NCBI RefSeq assembly: GCF_000708715.2
Contig: NZ_JENB01000001.1
Span: 216,013-280,012 of the forward strand
From: Pseudomonas putida W15Oct28
GTDB lineage: Bacteria > Pseudomonadota > Gammaproteobacteria > Pseudomonadales > Pseudomonadaceae
Direction: 5' to 3'
Length of the DNA: 64,000 nt
Shown here: piece by piece, positions 10,006 through 18,286 of the stretch
Numbering within the stretch: the first letter of the stretch is position 1
Layout of the letters: each line of letters opens with the position of its first letter
Made by a program: the position numbers and the translations under genes
Notes under the pieces: generated by a model
Told to the model about the DNA's origin: nothing
What the model saw: only the letters and a program-made list of their open reading frames with translations
The model's database searches: none

Positions 10006-11454
10006 TTATAGCCCAAGGCACACATACTTGAGCTCCAGGTAATCCTCGATCCCGTAGCGTGACCCTTCCCTGCCCAACCCCGAGGCCTTCACCCCGCCAA
10101 ACGGCGCCACTTCGGTCGCCACCACGCCGACGTTGACCCCGACCATGCCGTACTCCAGCGCTTCCGTCACCCGCCAGATGCGCCCGACATCCCGGGCATA
10201 CAGGTAGCAGGCCAGGCCGAACTCGGTGTCGTTGGCCTGGGCAATAACCTCCTCCTCGCTGCCAAAGCGGAAGATCGGCGCCACCGGGCCGAAGATTTCC
10301 TCGCGCGCCACGCGCATGTCCGGCGTCACATCCGCCAGCAAGGTCGGCTCGAAGAAGGCCTCGCCCAAGGCATGCCGACGCCCTCCCGTCACCACCCGCG
10401 CACCCGCCTCCACAGCCTCCCCAACCAGCCGCTCGACACCACTGGCCGCACGCCCATCGATCATCGGCCCGACCTGGGTACCCGATGCATCGCCCTGCCC
10501 GACCACCAGCTCACCCACACGCTCGGCAAAGCGCGCCACGAAGCGCGCGTAGATGCCGTCCTGGATATAGAAACGGTTGGCGCACACACAGGTTTGCCCG
10601 CTGTTGCGGAACTTGGCGATCAGCGCGCCTTCCACCGCCTTTTCCAGGTCGGCATCGTCGAACACGATGAACGGGGCATTGCCACCCAGCTCCATGGTCA
10701 CCTTCTTCACCGTTACCGCCGACTGCTGCAGCAACTGGATGCCGATGGGCGTCGAGCCGGTGAACGACAACTTGCGCACCACCGGGCTGGCCGTCAGCTC
10801 GCCACCAATGGCCGCCGAGTCACCGGTGACCACACTGAGCACGCCCGCCGGGATACCGGCACGCTCGGCCAGCACGCACAGTGCCAGCGCGCTGAACGGG
10901 GTTTGCGAAGCGGGCTTGAGGACCAACGTACAGCCCGCCGCCAAAGCCGGCGCCGCCTTGCGGGTGATCATCGCCGCCGGGAAGTTCCAAGGTGTAATCG
11001 CCGCGCACACACCAATCGGCTCCTTGGTCACGATCAAGCGCCGATCAGCGTTCGGCGAAGGGATCACATCGCCATAGATGCGTTTGCCTTCCTCGGCATA
11101 GAACTCCACATAAGCAGCGGCAAAGGCAATCTCGCCACGGGACTCGGCCAGCGGCTTGCCTTGCTCGGCAGTCATGATGCGCGCCAGGTCTTCCTGATGG
11201 GCAAGGATTTCGCGGAACCAGGCCTGCAGCCGGGCGGCGCGCTCCTTGGCAGTCAGCGCCCGCCACGCCGGCAAGGCGCGCTCGGCAGCGGCGATGGCAC
11301 GGCGGGTTTCTTCCGCCCCCATCCGCGGTACGTGGCCTAGCACTTGGCCAGTGGCCGGGTTGGTCACGGCAATGCGCTGGCCGCTATCCGCCGCCAGCCA
11401 TTTTCCATCGATGTAGCAAACTTCACGCAGCAGGTCACGATCGGCAAGTTTCAT
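10006..11454 (-). CDS. NAD(P)-dependent succinate-semialdehyde-type aldehyde dehydrogenase
   Basis: Cytoplasmic aldehyde dehydrogenase of the GabD subfamily, 482 residues, the usual GabD length. The Rossmann region contains the ITPWNFPAAMITRK motif (about 153-166). The general base lies in MELGGNAP (Glu255) and the nucleophile in GQTCVCAN (Cys289). It oxidises a semialdehyde or short aldehyde to the acid. It is the last gene in line with the hyu catabolic block, but an intrinsic terminator separates it from the ThDP-enzyme gene, so it may be read through or have its own start site. I would not assign the substrate as succinate semialdehyde with certainty: a product aldehyde of the upstream ThDP enzyme is an alternative. 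Confidence 0.85.
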   Translation of the reverse strand: MKLADRDLLREVCYIDGKWLAADSGQRIAVTNPATGQVLGHVPRMGAEETRRAIAAAERALPAWRALTAKERAARLQAWFREILAHQEDLARIMTAEQGKPLAESRGEIAFAAAYVEFYAEEGKRIYGDVIPSPNADRRLIVTKEPIGVCAAITPWNFPAAMITRKAAPALAAGCTLVLKPASQTPFSALALCVLAERAGIPAGVLSVVTGDSAAIGGELTASPVVRKLSFTGSTPIGIQLLQQSAVTVKKVTMELGGNAPFIVFDDADLEKAVEGALIAKFRNSGQTCVCANRFYIQDGIYARFVARFAERVGELVVGQGDASGTQVGPMIDGRAASGVERLVGEAVEAGARVVTGGRRHALGEAFFEPTLLADVTPDMRVAREEIFGPVAPIFRFGSEEEVIAQANDTEFGLACYLYARDVGRIWRVTEALEYGMVGVNVGVVATEVAPFGGVKASGLGREGSRYGIEDYLELKYVCLGL

Positions 11455-11478
11455 GTCGATTGGCTCGTTCGAAGAATG

Positions 11479-11509
11479 AAAAAAGGTGGGGCCGGACCGC
11501 GCCCCACCT
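11479..11509 (-). terminator. Intrinsic terminator between ThDP enzyme and aldehyde dehydrogenase
   Basis: Read on the minus strand, AGGTGGGGC (11509-11501) pairs with GCCCCACCT (11492-11484) around an 8-base loop and is followed by a run of T. It lies nine bases after the ThDP-gene stop and only about 24 bases before the aldehyde dehydrogenase start. Confidence 0.75.
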
Positions 11510-11517
11510 GAGGTGAA

Positions 11518-13203
11518 TCAGCGCTTGGCTTGCAGGGCCTTGTCGCGGATCTGGCTGAGGGTCATGCGCGGGGTCAGGGCTTCGGGGTCGACCTGCACTT
11601 CGATCAGCGCCGGCTTGCCGGACGCCTGGCAACGCTCGAAAGCGGCAGCGAAGTCCTCGGTACGGGTGACGGTTTCACCGTGCAGCCCATAGGCACGCGC
11701 CAGAGCGGCGAAATCGGGGTTGTGCAACTCGGTACCAGACACCCGGCCAGGATAAGTGCGCTCCTGGTGCATACGGATGGTGCCGTACATGCCATTGTTG
11801 ACCACCACCGTGATCACCCGTGCGTCGTAGTGCACCGCAGTGGCCAGCTCCTGGCCATTCATCAGGAAGCAGCCATCGCCGGCGAAAGCCACCACCGTGC
11901 GCTGCGGGTACGTGAGCTTGGCCGCCACCGCTGCCGGCACACCGTAGCCCATCGAGCCGTTGGTTGGCCCGAGCAGCGTGCGGAACACGCGGTGCTGGTA
12001 GCCACGGTGCACCCAGCCGGTGTAGTTGCCGGCACCACAGGTGAGGATGCTGTCGGCTGGCAGGGTCTTGTTCAGCCAGGCGATCACTTCGCTCATCTGC
12101 ACATCACCCGGCGAGCGCGGGGTTTCGAAGTTGCCGCAGTAGCCGCTGTTCAGGCTGGCGACCCAGTCGGCGAACGCCGCCGGGCGCACTGCCGGCAAAG
12201 CAGCGGCCTGGGCCAGGAAGCTGCCGGGGCCGGCATTGATGCCCAGGGTCGGCTGGTAAACCCGGCCGATCTCCTCGGCGCTGGCGTGCACATGCACCAG
12301 TGCCTGCTTTGGCGTTGGAATGTCGACCAGCGCATAACCGCCCGTGGTCATCTCACCCAGGCGGGCACCCACCACGATCAGCAGGTCAGACTGCTTAACC
12401 GCGTCGACCAGCACCGGGCCGGCAGCCAGGCCGAGGTCACCGGCATAGTGCGGGTCGGTGTTGTCGAACAGGTCCTGGCAGCGGAACGACGCCGCCAGTG
12501 GCAGGTTCTGCGCCTGCACGAAGCGCTTCAGGTCGGCCACCGCCTGGTCGTTCCAGCCACCGCCACCGGCAATCACCAGTGGCCGCTGGGCCTTGGCCAG
12601 CAGCGCCTGCAATTCGCCCAGTGCCTGTGGCGCCGGAGCAGCCTCGACACGCTGGGCCGGGCGCGCATCGGCGACCCGTACCAGGTCGGTGAGCATGTCT
12701 TCTGGCAGCGCGATCACCACCGGGCCAGGGCGGCCGCTGATGGCGCGCTGGAAGGCCTGGTTGACCAGCTCGGGAATGCGCGCGGCATCGTCGATCTGCA
12801 CCACCCACTTGGCCATCTGGCCAAACATGCGCCGGTAGTCCACCTCCTGGAAGGCTTCACGTTCGATCTGGTCACGGGCCACCTGGCCGATGAACAGCAA
12901 CATCGGCGTGGAGTCCTGGAAGGCCGTGTGCACGCCCACCGAGGCGTTGGTGGCACCCGGGCCGCGGGTGACGAAGCAGATGCCCGGCTTGCCGGTCAGC
13001 TTGCCGTAGGCCTCGGCCATGTAGGCAGCACCGCCCTCCTGGCGGCAGACGATCAGGTCGATCTCATCCTGCACATCGTGCAGCGCATCGAGCACCGCCA
13101 GGTAGCTTTCGCCTGGCACGCAGAACGCACGCTCGACACCATTCACCCGCAAGGCATCGACCAGTACCTGGCCGCCACTGCGCTTCACTTCGGAGTTGCT
13201 CAT
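11518..13203 (-). CDS. Thiamine-diphosphate-dependent enzyme (acetolactate synthase / 2-oxoacid decarboxylase family)
   Basis: Cytoplasmic ThDP enzyme, 561 residues, with the three-domain layout of the AHAS/POX/benzoylformate decarboxylase superfamily. The N-terminal domain has the catalytic glutamate in CRQEGGAAYMAEAYG (Glu about residue 56) and the GPGATN segment. The C-terminal domain has the ThDP/Mg site beginning GDGCFLMNGQE and ending NNGMYGT. The sequence does not separate a decarboxylase from a carboligase. In its context, downstream of an aminotransferase and upstream of an aldehyde dehydrogenase, decarboxylation of a 2-oxo acid to an aldehyde is the most economical reading. The DAO-type oxidase gene is 25 bases upstream, in the same operon. 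Confidence 0.82.
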   Translation of the reverse strand: MSNSEVKRSGGQVLVDALRVNGVERAFCVPGESYLAVLDALHDVQDEIDLIVCRQEGGAAYMAEAYGKLTGKPGICFVTRGPGATNASVGVHTAFQDSTPMLLFIGQVARDQIEREAFQEVDYRRMFGQMAKWVVQIDDAARIPELVNQAFQRAISGRPGPVVIALPEDMLTDLVRVADARPAQRVEAAPAPQALGELQALLAKAQRPLVIAGGGGWNDQAVADLKRFVQAQNLPLAASFRCQDLFDNTDPHYAGDLGLAAGPVLVDAVKQSDLLIVVGARLGEMTTGGYALVDIPTPKQALVHVHASAEEIGRVYQPTLGINAGPGSFLAQAAALPAVRPAAFADWVASLNSGYCGNFETPRSPGDVQMSEVIAWLNKTLPADSILTCGAGNYTGWVHRGYQHRVFRTLLGPTNGSMGYGVPAAVAAKLTYPQRTVVAFAGDGCFLMNGQELATAVHYDARVITVVVNNGMYGTIRMHQERTYPGRVSGTELHNPDFAALARAYGLHGETVTRTEDFAAAFERCQASGKPALIEVQVDPEALTPRMTLSQIRDKALQAKR

Positions 13204-13228
13204 TGTTGTTCTCCCTCAGGCGCTGCGG

Positions 13229-14425
13229 TCAGATGACCGAATCTTCCAGGAACGGCTTGTTGTCGATCACCCGCTGGTAACTCAGCGCGCCCAGGTCGAG
13301 CGAGCGGTAGCCGCCATAGGTGATCAGTTCGGACAGCCCGCGACCAATGGCCGGCGCCTGCTGCAGGCCGTGCCCGCTGAAGCCGTTGCAGAACAGGAAG
13401 TTGCTCACCTCGTTGTGCGGGCCGACGATGGCGTTGTGGTCGAGCACGCAGAAGTCGTAATGCCCGGCCCAGAAGTTGACCACCTTGATGCCTTCGAACG
13501 CTGGCACCCGCTCGGCGAGGATCGGCCACACCTCTTCGTCGAACTCCTCGTGCAGCACGTCGAAATCTTCGAAGTCCACTTCCGGGTCGTTTTTCGGGTA
13601 GGTACCGCCCAGGTAGAACTTGCCTTCGGGGCGGAAGAACACCCCGGTCGGGTCGATGGTCAGCGGCACGGTGCCTTCCAGCGGAGTGCGGCAATCGAAC
13701 ACGAACAGCGAGCGGCGGCGCGGCTCGACCGGGATATCCAGGCCGGCCATGCGCGCCACCTTGGTACCGCGGGTACCGGCACAGTTGACCAGCAGGCCGC
13801 AGCCGATGCGCTCGCCACTGGCCAGTTGCACGCCGGTAATCCGGTCGCCTTCACGCTGGATACTCACCACTTCGTTCTCGATGTACTCGATGCCCATCGA
13901 GCGCGCCTTGCGGCGAAAGCCGTTGAGCATGCCCAGGCTGTCGAACCAGCCTTCGCCACTACGCCCGTAGCTGGCACCGGCGAGGCTGTCGATGTTCACC
14001 CAGGGGAATTTGCGCTGCAGCTGCTCGGGGTCGAGCAGGTGCACGTCGGCGCCGTGGGATACCTGAGTGTCGTGCAGGCGGCGCAGCACTTCATAGCCCT
14101 TGTCGTCACCCAGGAACAGGTAGCCGTTCTCGTGGAAGGCCAGGTCCGGGCGGTCGCCGTCCACCTCCATCACTTCGGGGAAGCTGCGCACGAACTCGGC
14201 ACCGAACTTGGAGATTTCGATGTTGATCGGGTTGGAGAACTGCTGGCGGATCGAGCTGCTCGACAGCGCGGTGGCCGACTTGTTGTAGGTCCAGTCGCGC
14301 TCGATGACCAGCACCGAGCCTTTGAAGTCCGGGTTGTTGGCCAGAAAGTAGGCGGTGGCGCTGCCGTTGACCGCGCCACCGACGATCACCACATCGTAAT
14401 TCTGTTGTTTAGCGGTGGAAGCCAT
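13229..14425 (-). CDS. FAD-dependent oxidoreductase, DAO (D-amino acid/sarcosine oxidase) family
   Basis: Flavoenzyme of 398 residues. The N-terminal FAD-binding Rossmann motif is VVIVGGAVNGSATAYF (about 12-27) with the ribose-binding acidic end VLVIERD. Conserved C-terminal GHGLQQAPAIGRGL matches the DAO family FAD contact. Such enzymes oxidise the C-N bond of amino or N-methylamino acids to imines. The ATG at 14425 is preferred over an upstream in-frame start, because the extension would lie inside a REP element. A purine-rich AGAGAG lies upstream of the ATG. It belongs to the hyu-linked operon, although a REP pair sits between it and the preceding gene. Confidence 0.82.
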   Translation of the reverse strand: MASTAKQQNYDVVIVGGAVNGSATAYFLANNPDFKGSVLVIERDWTYNKSATALSSSSIRQQFSNPINIEISKFGAEFVRSFPEVMEVDGDRPDLAFHENGYLFLGDDKGYEVLRRLHDTQVSHGADVHLLDPEQLQRKFPWVNIDSLAGASYGRSGEGWFDSLGMLNGFRRKARSMGIEYIENEVVSIQREGDRITGVQLASGERIGCGLLVNCAGTRGTKVARMAGLDIPVEPRRRSLFVFDCRTPLEGTVPLTIDPTGVFFRPEGKFYLGGTYPKNDPEVDFEDFDVLHEEFDEEVWPILAERVPAFEGIKVVNFWAGHYDFCVLDHNAIVGPHNEVSNFLFCNGFSGHGLQQAPAIGRGLSELITYGGYRSLDLGALSYQRVIDNKPFLEDSVI

Positions 14426-14455
14426 GGAATTAGCTCTCTTGAAAGTAGCAGGGAC

Positions 14456-14543
14456 CCTGTGGGAGCGGGCATGCCCGCGAACACCGGCAAAGCCGGTGCC
14501 ATGCACCGCGTCGCATGTTTCGCGGGCGCGCCCGCTCCCACAG
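14456..14543. repeat. REP inverted pair with extra central hairpin
   Basis: Outer arms CCTGTGGGAGCGGGC and GCCCGCTCCCACAGG enclose a third hairpin CACCGGC-AAA-GCCGGTG. It lies inside a same-strand gene run, between the uronate-dehydrogenase-like gene and the DAO oxidase gene, so it may stabilise or attenuate the transcript. Confidence 0.85.
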
Positions 14544-14554
14544 GTCAGCGCAGG

Positions 14555-15367
14555 TCACTTGGGGTCTTCGAAGTGCCCGGCGCCGGCGAAGTTGCCGCCG
14601 TGGTAGCGCGCGGCCGGTTCGTTCGGGTCCAGTGGCGGATGCTCGGCCAGCACCTTGTCGCGGTAGTCGTCGGCGCTGTCCTTGGGCACGTAACCGATGG
14701 ACGAGGCCAGGCGGTTGTCCCACAGGCTTTCGCGGTTGGCCGACATGCCATAGACGATCATGTGCCCGACCCGCGGCGCCAGCAGCGAGCGCTCGGTGAG
14801 CTGGGCGAAGTCGTCGAACGACAGCCAGGTGGCGAGCATGCGCCGGTCCAGTGGCTCGGGGAACGACGAGCCGATGCGCAGGTTGACCGACTCGATGGCG
14901 AATTTGTCCCAGTAATAGCGGCCCAGGTCCTCAGCGAAGCACTTGCTGACGCCATACAGACTGTCCGGGCGGTGCGCGGCGGTTGCGTCGATGGTTTCGG
15001 TGCGGTCGTAGAAGCCGATGGCGTGGTTGGAACTGGTGTACACCACGCGCTTGACGCCATTGCGCCGCGCCGCTTCGTAGATGTTGTAGGTGCCAACGAT
15101 GTTGCCGTTGAGGATCTTGTCGAAGGTGTCCTCCAGCGGTACGCCACCCGCATGCACGATGGCGTCGACGCCTTCAGTCAGCGGCAGCACATCGTTGAAG
15201 TTGGCCAGGTCGCAACGCACCAGCTGCTCATGGGGCGCAGCGTGGCCCATGTCTGCGATGTCAGTCAGGCGCAGTTCATCGGCGAAGGCGGCCAGGTGCT
15301 TGCGCAGCACGCTGCCAAGGCGCCCGGCAGCGCCGGTGATCAGCAGGCGTTTGAAAGGCTTGCTCAT
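14555..15367 (-). CDS. NAD-dependent epimerase/dehydratase-family enzyme, uronate dehydrogenase-like
   Basis: Extended SDR of 270 residues. The N-terminal NAD motif is LLITGAAGRLGSVL (about 8-21), the active-site pair is in YGVSKC (Tyr about 136, Lys about 140), and SSNHAIGFYDR and LRIGSSFPEP are shared with bacterial uronate dehydrogenase (Udh), which I recall from P. putida as close in length and motifs. Udh oxidises the ring form of galacturonate or glucuronate to the aldarolactone. Here it sits between an aminotransferase and an amine oxidase, so the substrate may be another cyclic hemiacetal or polyol. The stop is close to the REP element; the aminotransferase gene ends 25 bases upstream of the start. 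Confidence 0.8.
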   Translation of the reverse strand: MSKPFKRLLITGAAGRLGSVLRKHLAAFADELRLTDIADMGHAAPHEQLVRCDLANFNDVLPLTEGVDAIVHAGGVPLEDTFDKILNGNIVGTYNIYEAARRNGVKRVVYTSSNHAIGFYDRTETIDATAAHRPDSLYGVSKCFAEDLGRYYWDKFAIESVNLRIGSSFPEPLDRRMLATWLSFDDFAQLTERSLLAPRVGHMIVYGMSANRESLWDNRLASSIGYVPKDSADDYRDKVLAEHPPLDPNEPAARYHGGNFAGAGHFEDPK

Positions 15368-15392
15368 GTGTTACCTCGAATGCTTGGTGGGC

Positions 15393-16595
15393 TCAGGCCA
15401 GTGCCGCGAATGCATCGCGCATCTGCCCCAGGGCTTGTTCCAGTTCCTGCCGCGACGTGGCGAACGACAGACGAATGTAGGGCTCCAGGCCAAACGCCGA
15501 ACCCGGCACGGTCGCGACCTTGCCGACGCGCAGCAGGTAGGCCGAAAGGTCGGCATCGTTGCCGATGACCTGGCCGTCGGGGGTGCGTTTGCCAATGAAG
15601 GCACTGACCTCGGGGAAGGCATAAAACGCGCCCTGTGGCATCTGCAATTGCAGGCCCGGGATCTGCGCCAACCCTTGCACCACCAGCGCGCCACGCGCCT
15701 GGTACTCGCGGTTGGCTTCGCGCACGAAGTCCTGTGGCCCGTTCAGCGCCGCCACGGCCGCCAGCTGGGAAATGCTCGACGGGCAGGTGGTGGTCTGCGA
15801 CTGGGTCTTGTTCATCGCAACGACCAGGCCCTTTGGCCCGGCGGCGTAGCCCAGCCGGTAGCCGGTCATGGCATAGGCCTTGGACACACCGTTGATCAGC
15901 AAGGTGCGCTCACGCAACTGTGGGCACGCCGTGACGAAGGACACGAACGGCTGATCGCCCAGCACGATGTGCTCGTAGATCTCGTCAGAGATGATCAGCA
16001 CGTTCGGGTGCCGCTCCAGCACCTTGCCCAGCGCAGCAAACTCTTCTCGGGTAAAAATCGCCCCGCTCGGGTTGTTCGGCGAGTTGAGCATCACCCAACG
16101 GGTACGCGGGGTAATGGCCGCCTCCAGCTGCTCGGGCTTGAGCTTGAAGCCCTGCTGCGCGCTGCATGGGATGACCTTGGGCACGCCACCATTGAGCAGG
16201 GCCATGTCGGTGTACGAGACCCAGTACGGCGCCGGGGTGATTACCTCATCACCCGGCTCGAGCGTAGCGAGGAAGGCATTGAACAACAGTTGCTTGGCAC
16301 CATTGCCCACGCAGATTTCGTCCAGGCCGTAGGCCAGGTCGTTTTCCCGGGCAAACTTGTCGACGATGGCCTGGCGCAACACCTCCAGGCCATTGGGCCC
16401 GGTGTAGTGGTTGTTGCCCGCGAGCATTGCCTGGTACGCGGCGTCGATCACGTGAGCCGGCACGTTGTAGTCGGGCTCGCCCAGGGCCAGGTTGATGACC
16501 GGCTCGCCCTGGGCCAGCATCTGCTTGGCCAGTACCGACACCGCCATGCTTGGCGAGCTTTTTACCGCACGCACGCGGCTGCTTTGCAAGTCCAT
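15393..16595 (-). CDS. Class I/II pyridoxal-phosphate aminotransferase (aspartate-type)
   Basis: PLP enzyme of fold type I, subgroup I-alpha, 400 residues. It shows the substrate loop NLALGEPDYNVP, the NSPNNPSGAIF motif with the PLP-binding Asn, the SDEIYEH motif with the conserved Asp, and the Schiff-base lysine in NGVSKAYAMTGYRLGY. The C-terminal arginine for the alpha-carboxylate is in YIRLSFATS. It moves the amino group of an alpha-amino acid to a 2-oxo acid. Only three bases separate it from the hyuB stop, so it is co-translated with the hydantoinase genes and probably handles the amino acid they release. Confidence 0.88.
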   Translation of the reverse strand: MDLQSSRVRAVKSSPSMAVSVLAKQMLAQGEPVINLALGEPDYNVPAHVIDAAYQAMLAGNNHYTGPNGLEVLRQAIVDKFARENDLAYGLDEICVGNGAKQLLFNAFLATLEPGDEVITPAPYWVSYTDMALLNGGVPKVIPCSAQQGFKLKPEQLEAAITPRTRWVMLNSPNNPSGAIFTREEFAALGKVLERHPNVLIISDEIYEHIVLGDQPFVSFVTACPQLRERTLLINGVSKAYAMTGYRLGYAAGPKGLVVAMNKTQSQTTTCPSSISQLAAVAALNGPQDFVREANREYQARGALVVQGLAQIPGLQLQMPQGAFYAFPEVSAFIGKRTPDGQVIGNDADLSAYLLRVGKVATVPGSAFGLEPYIRLSFATSRQELEQALGQMRDAFAALA

Positions 16596-16598
16596 TTT

Positions 16599-18263
16599 CT
16601 AGCGCTCCTGGGCGGCGTCAAAGCCGTAGTCGTTGCGTGCCTGTTCGGCGCTGATGTAGCCCGCACGCACATCGCGTTCAACCTGCTTGGGGTCGCGCTG
16701 GCGCGGGTCACCGTAGCCACCACCACCGGGCAAGCGCAGCACCAGGCGACGCTCGGCAGGCACGAACTGCTGGCCCTTGCCGCGCAGCAGGCTGCCATCG
16801 TCCAGGCCGACATAACCTTCGGCGCCCGCTTTGCCGCCCTCCAGGCCGCGTGCCGGGTACTGGATACGGTCGAACATGGCACTGAAGCGGAAGCTGTAGC
16901 CCGCGGCCGCCGACACTTCGATCTCCTGGCCCAGGCCACCGCGCAACTGGCCGGCGCCACCAGAGCCTTCACGTAGCTCCTTGCGCCACACCACCACCGG
17001 GCCAGCATGCTCGGTGGCTTCCACCGGCATGGTGTGCACGCCGCTGGGGAACGCCGTGGCACTGAGCCCATCCATCGCCGAACGGGCACCCATGCCGCCA
17101 CTGTTGAACATCAGCATCTCGGCATTCCGGCCGTTCGGGTTGCTCTCCAGCGGCCGCACGCTCAGGTGCAGGTTCCACAAGGCACTGGCGCCCTCGGCCG
17201 GCACGTTGCCGGGCAGGCATTTGTGCAGTGCGCCGAGCACCAGGTCGGGCACGAAGTGGCCCAGCACATGGCGCACCGACACCGGCGCCGGGTGCTTGGC
17301 GTTAAGGATGCAGCCTTCCGGCGCAGTGACCTCGAACGGCGCCAGCGACGCGGTGTTGTTCGGGATTTCCGGCGCGACGATGCACTTGATGCCATAGCAG
17401 GCATAAGCCTTGGCGTAACCCAGCGGCACGTTGATGCCGAACTGGCTCATGCCCGAGGTGCCGGTGAAATCGCTCTTGATGCCATCGGGGCCAACGGTGA
17501 GGGTTACCGCCAGGGTCACCGGCACGTCGTAGCCATCCAGGGTCATGCTGTTGGTGTAGGTACCGTGGGGCAGCGACTTGAAGCAGTCCAGGGTAGCGCG
17601 GCGGCTGTGCTCCAGGATGAAGCCACCGATGTGCTCCAGGTCATCCAGCTTGAACTCATCGAGCATGTCCAGCAGGCGCTTGTGACCGGTCTCGTTGCAC
17701 GCCGACAGTGCATAGAAGTCGCCCACCACCCGGTCGTTCTCGCGCACGTTGTTGCGCAGGATGTTGATCAGGTCGCGGTTGACCTTGCCGCGCTCGAACA
17801 GCTTCATGATCGGGATGAACAGGCCTTCCTCGTACACCTCGCGGGCATCGGGGCCAAAGCCGCGGCCACCGATGTCCACCACGTGGGCGGTACTGGCGAA
17901 GTAGCCGATCAGCCTGCCCTTGTAGAACGACGGCGAAACGATGGTGATGTCGTGCAGGTGGCCGGTACCCTTCCACGGGTCGTTGGTCACGTACACATCG
18001 CCTTCGAAGATGTTGTCTTCGCCGATGTCGTTGATGAAGTGCACCACCGCCTCGGCCATGGTATTGACGTGGCCCGGGGTGCCGGTGACTGCCTGGGCCA
18101 GCATGTTGCCGGCGCGGTCGAACACCCCGGCAGACAGGTCGCCGGCTTCACGTACGCTGGTGGAAAACGCGGTGCGGATCAGGGTCAGGGCCTGTTCTTC
18201 GACCACCGAGACCAGGCGGTTCCACATCACCTGCATTTGAATGTCGATCAAAGTATCGCTCAT
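16599..18263 (-). CDS. hyuB: Hydantoinase B/oxoprolinase-type subunit
   Basis: Large subunit of an ATP-dependent cyclic-amide hydrolase of the HyuB / acetone carboxylase alpha family, 554 residues. Family landmarks are the N-terminal VSVVEEQALTLIRTAFSTSVREAGD region, the metal-site segment GTPGHVNTMAE with NDPWKGTGHLHDI, and the C-terminal glycine-rich RLPGGGGYGDP. Together with HyuA it opens hydantoins, 5-oxoproline or other lactams. No third (gamma) subunit like that of acetone carboxylase is present, which favours amide hydrolysis over ketone carboxylation. It lies between hyuA (23 bases) and the aminotransferase (3 bases). Confidence 0.88.
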   Translation of the reverse strand: MSDTLIDIQMQVMWNRLVSVVEEQALTLIRTAFSTSVREAGDLSAGVFDRAGNMLAQAVTGTPGHVNTMAEAVVHFINDIGEDNIFEGDVYVTNDPWKGTGHLHDITIVSPSFYKGRLIGYFASTAHVVDIGGRGFGPDAREVYEEGLFIPIMKLFERGKVNRDLINILRNNVRENDRVVGDFYALSACNETGHKRLLDMLDEFKLDDLEHIGGFILEHSRRATLDCFKSLPHGTYTNSMTLDGYDVPVTLAVTLTVGPDGIKSDFTGTSGMSQFGINVPLGYAKAYACYGIKCIVAPEIPNNTASLAPFEVTAPEGCILNAKHPAPVSVRHVLGHFVPDLVLGALHKCLPGNVPAEGASALWNLHLSVRPLESNPNGRNAEMLMFNSGGMGARSAMDGLSATAFPSGVHTMPVEATEHAGPVVVWRKELREGSGGAGQLRGGLGQEIEVSAAAGYSFRFSAMFDRIQYPARGLEGGKAGAEGYVGLDDGSLLRGKGQQFVPAERRLVLRLPGGGGYGDPRQRDPKQVERDVRAGYISAEQARNDYGFDAAQER

Positions 18264-18286
18264 GGTTCTGGCTTCCGAATCAGGCG

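Noticed and set aside
13196..15568. 790-codon plus-strand frame opposite the DAO oxidase and Udh-like genes
   Set aside because: It crosses two real genes and a REP element; low-complexity His/Val/Gln content, no domain.
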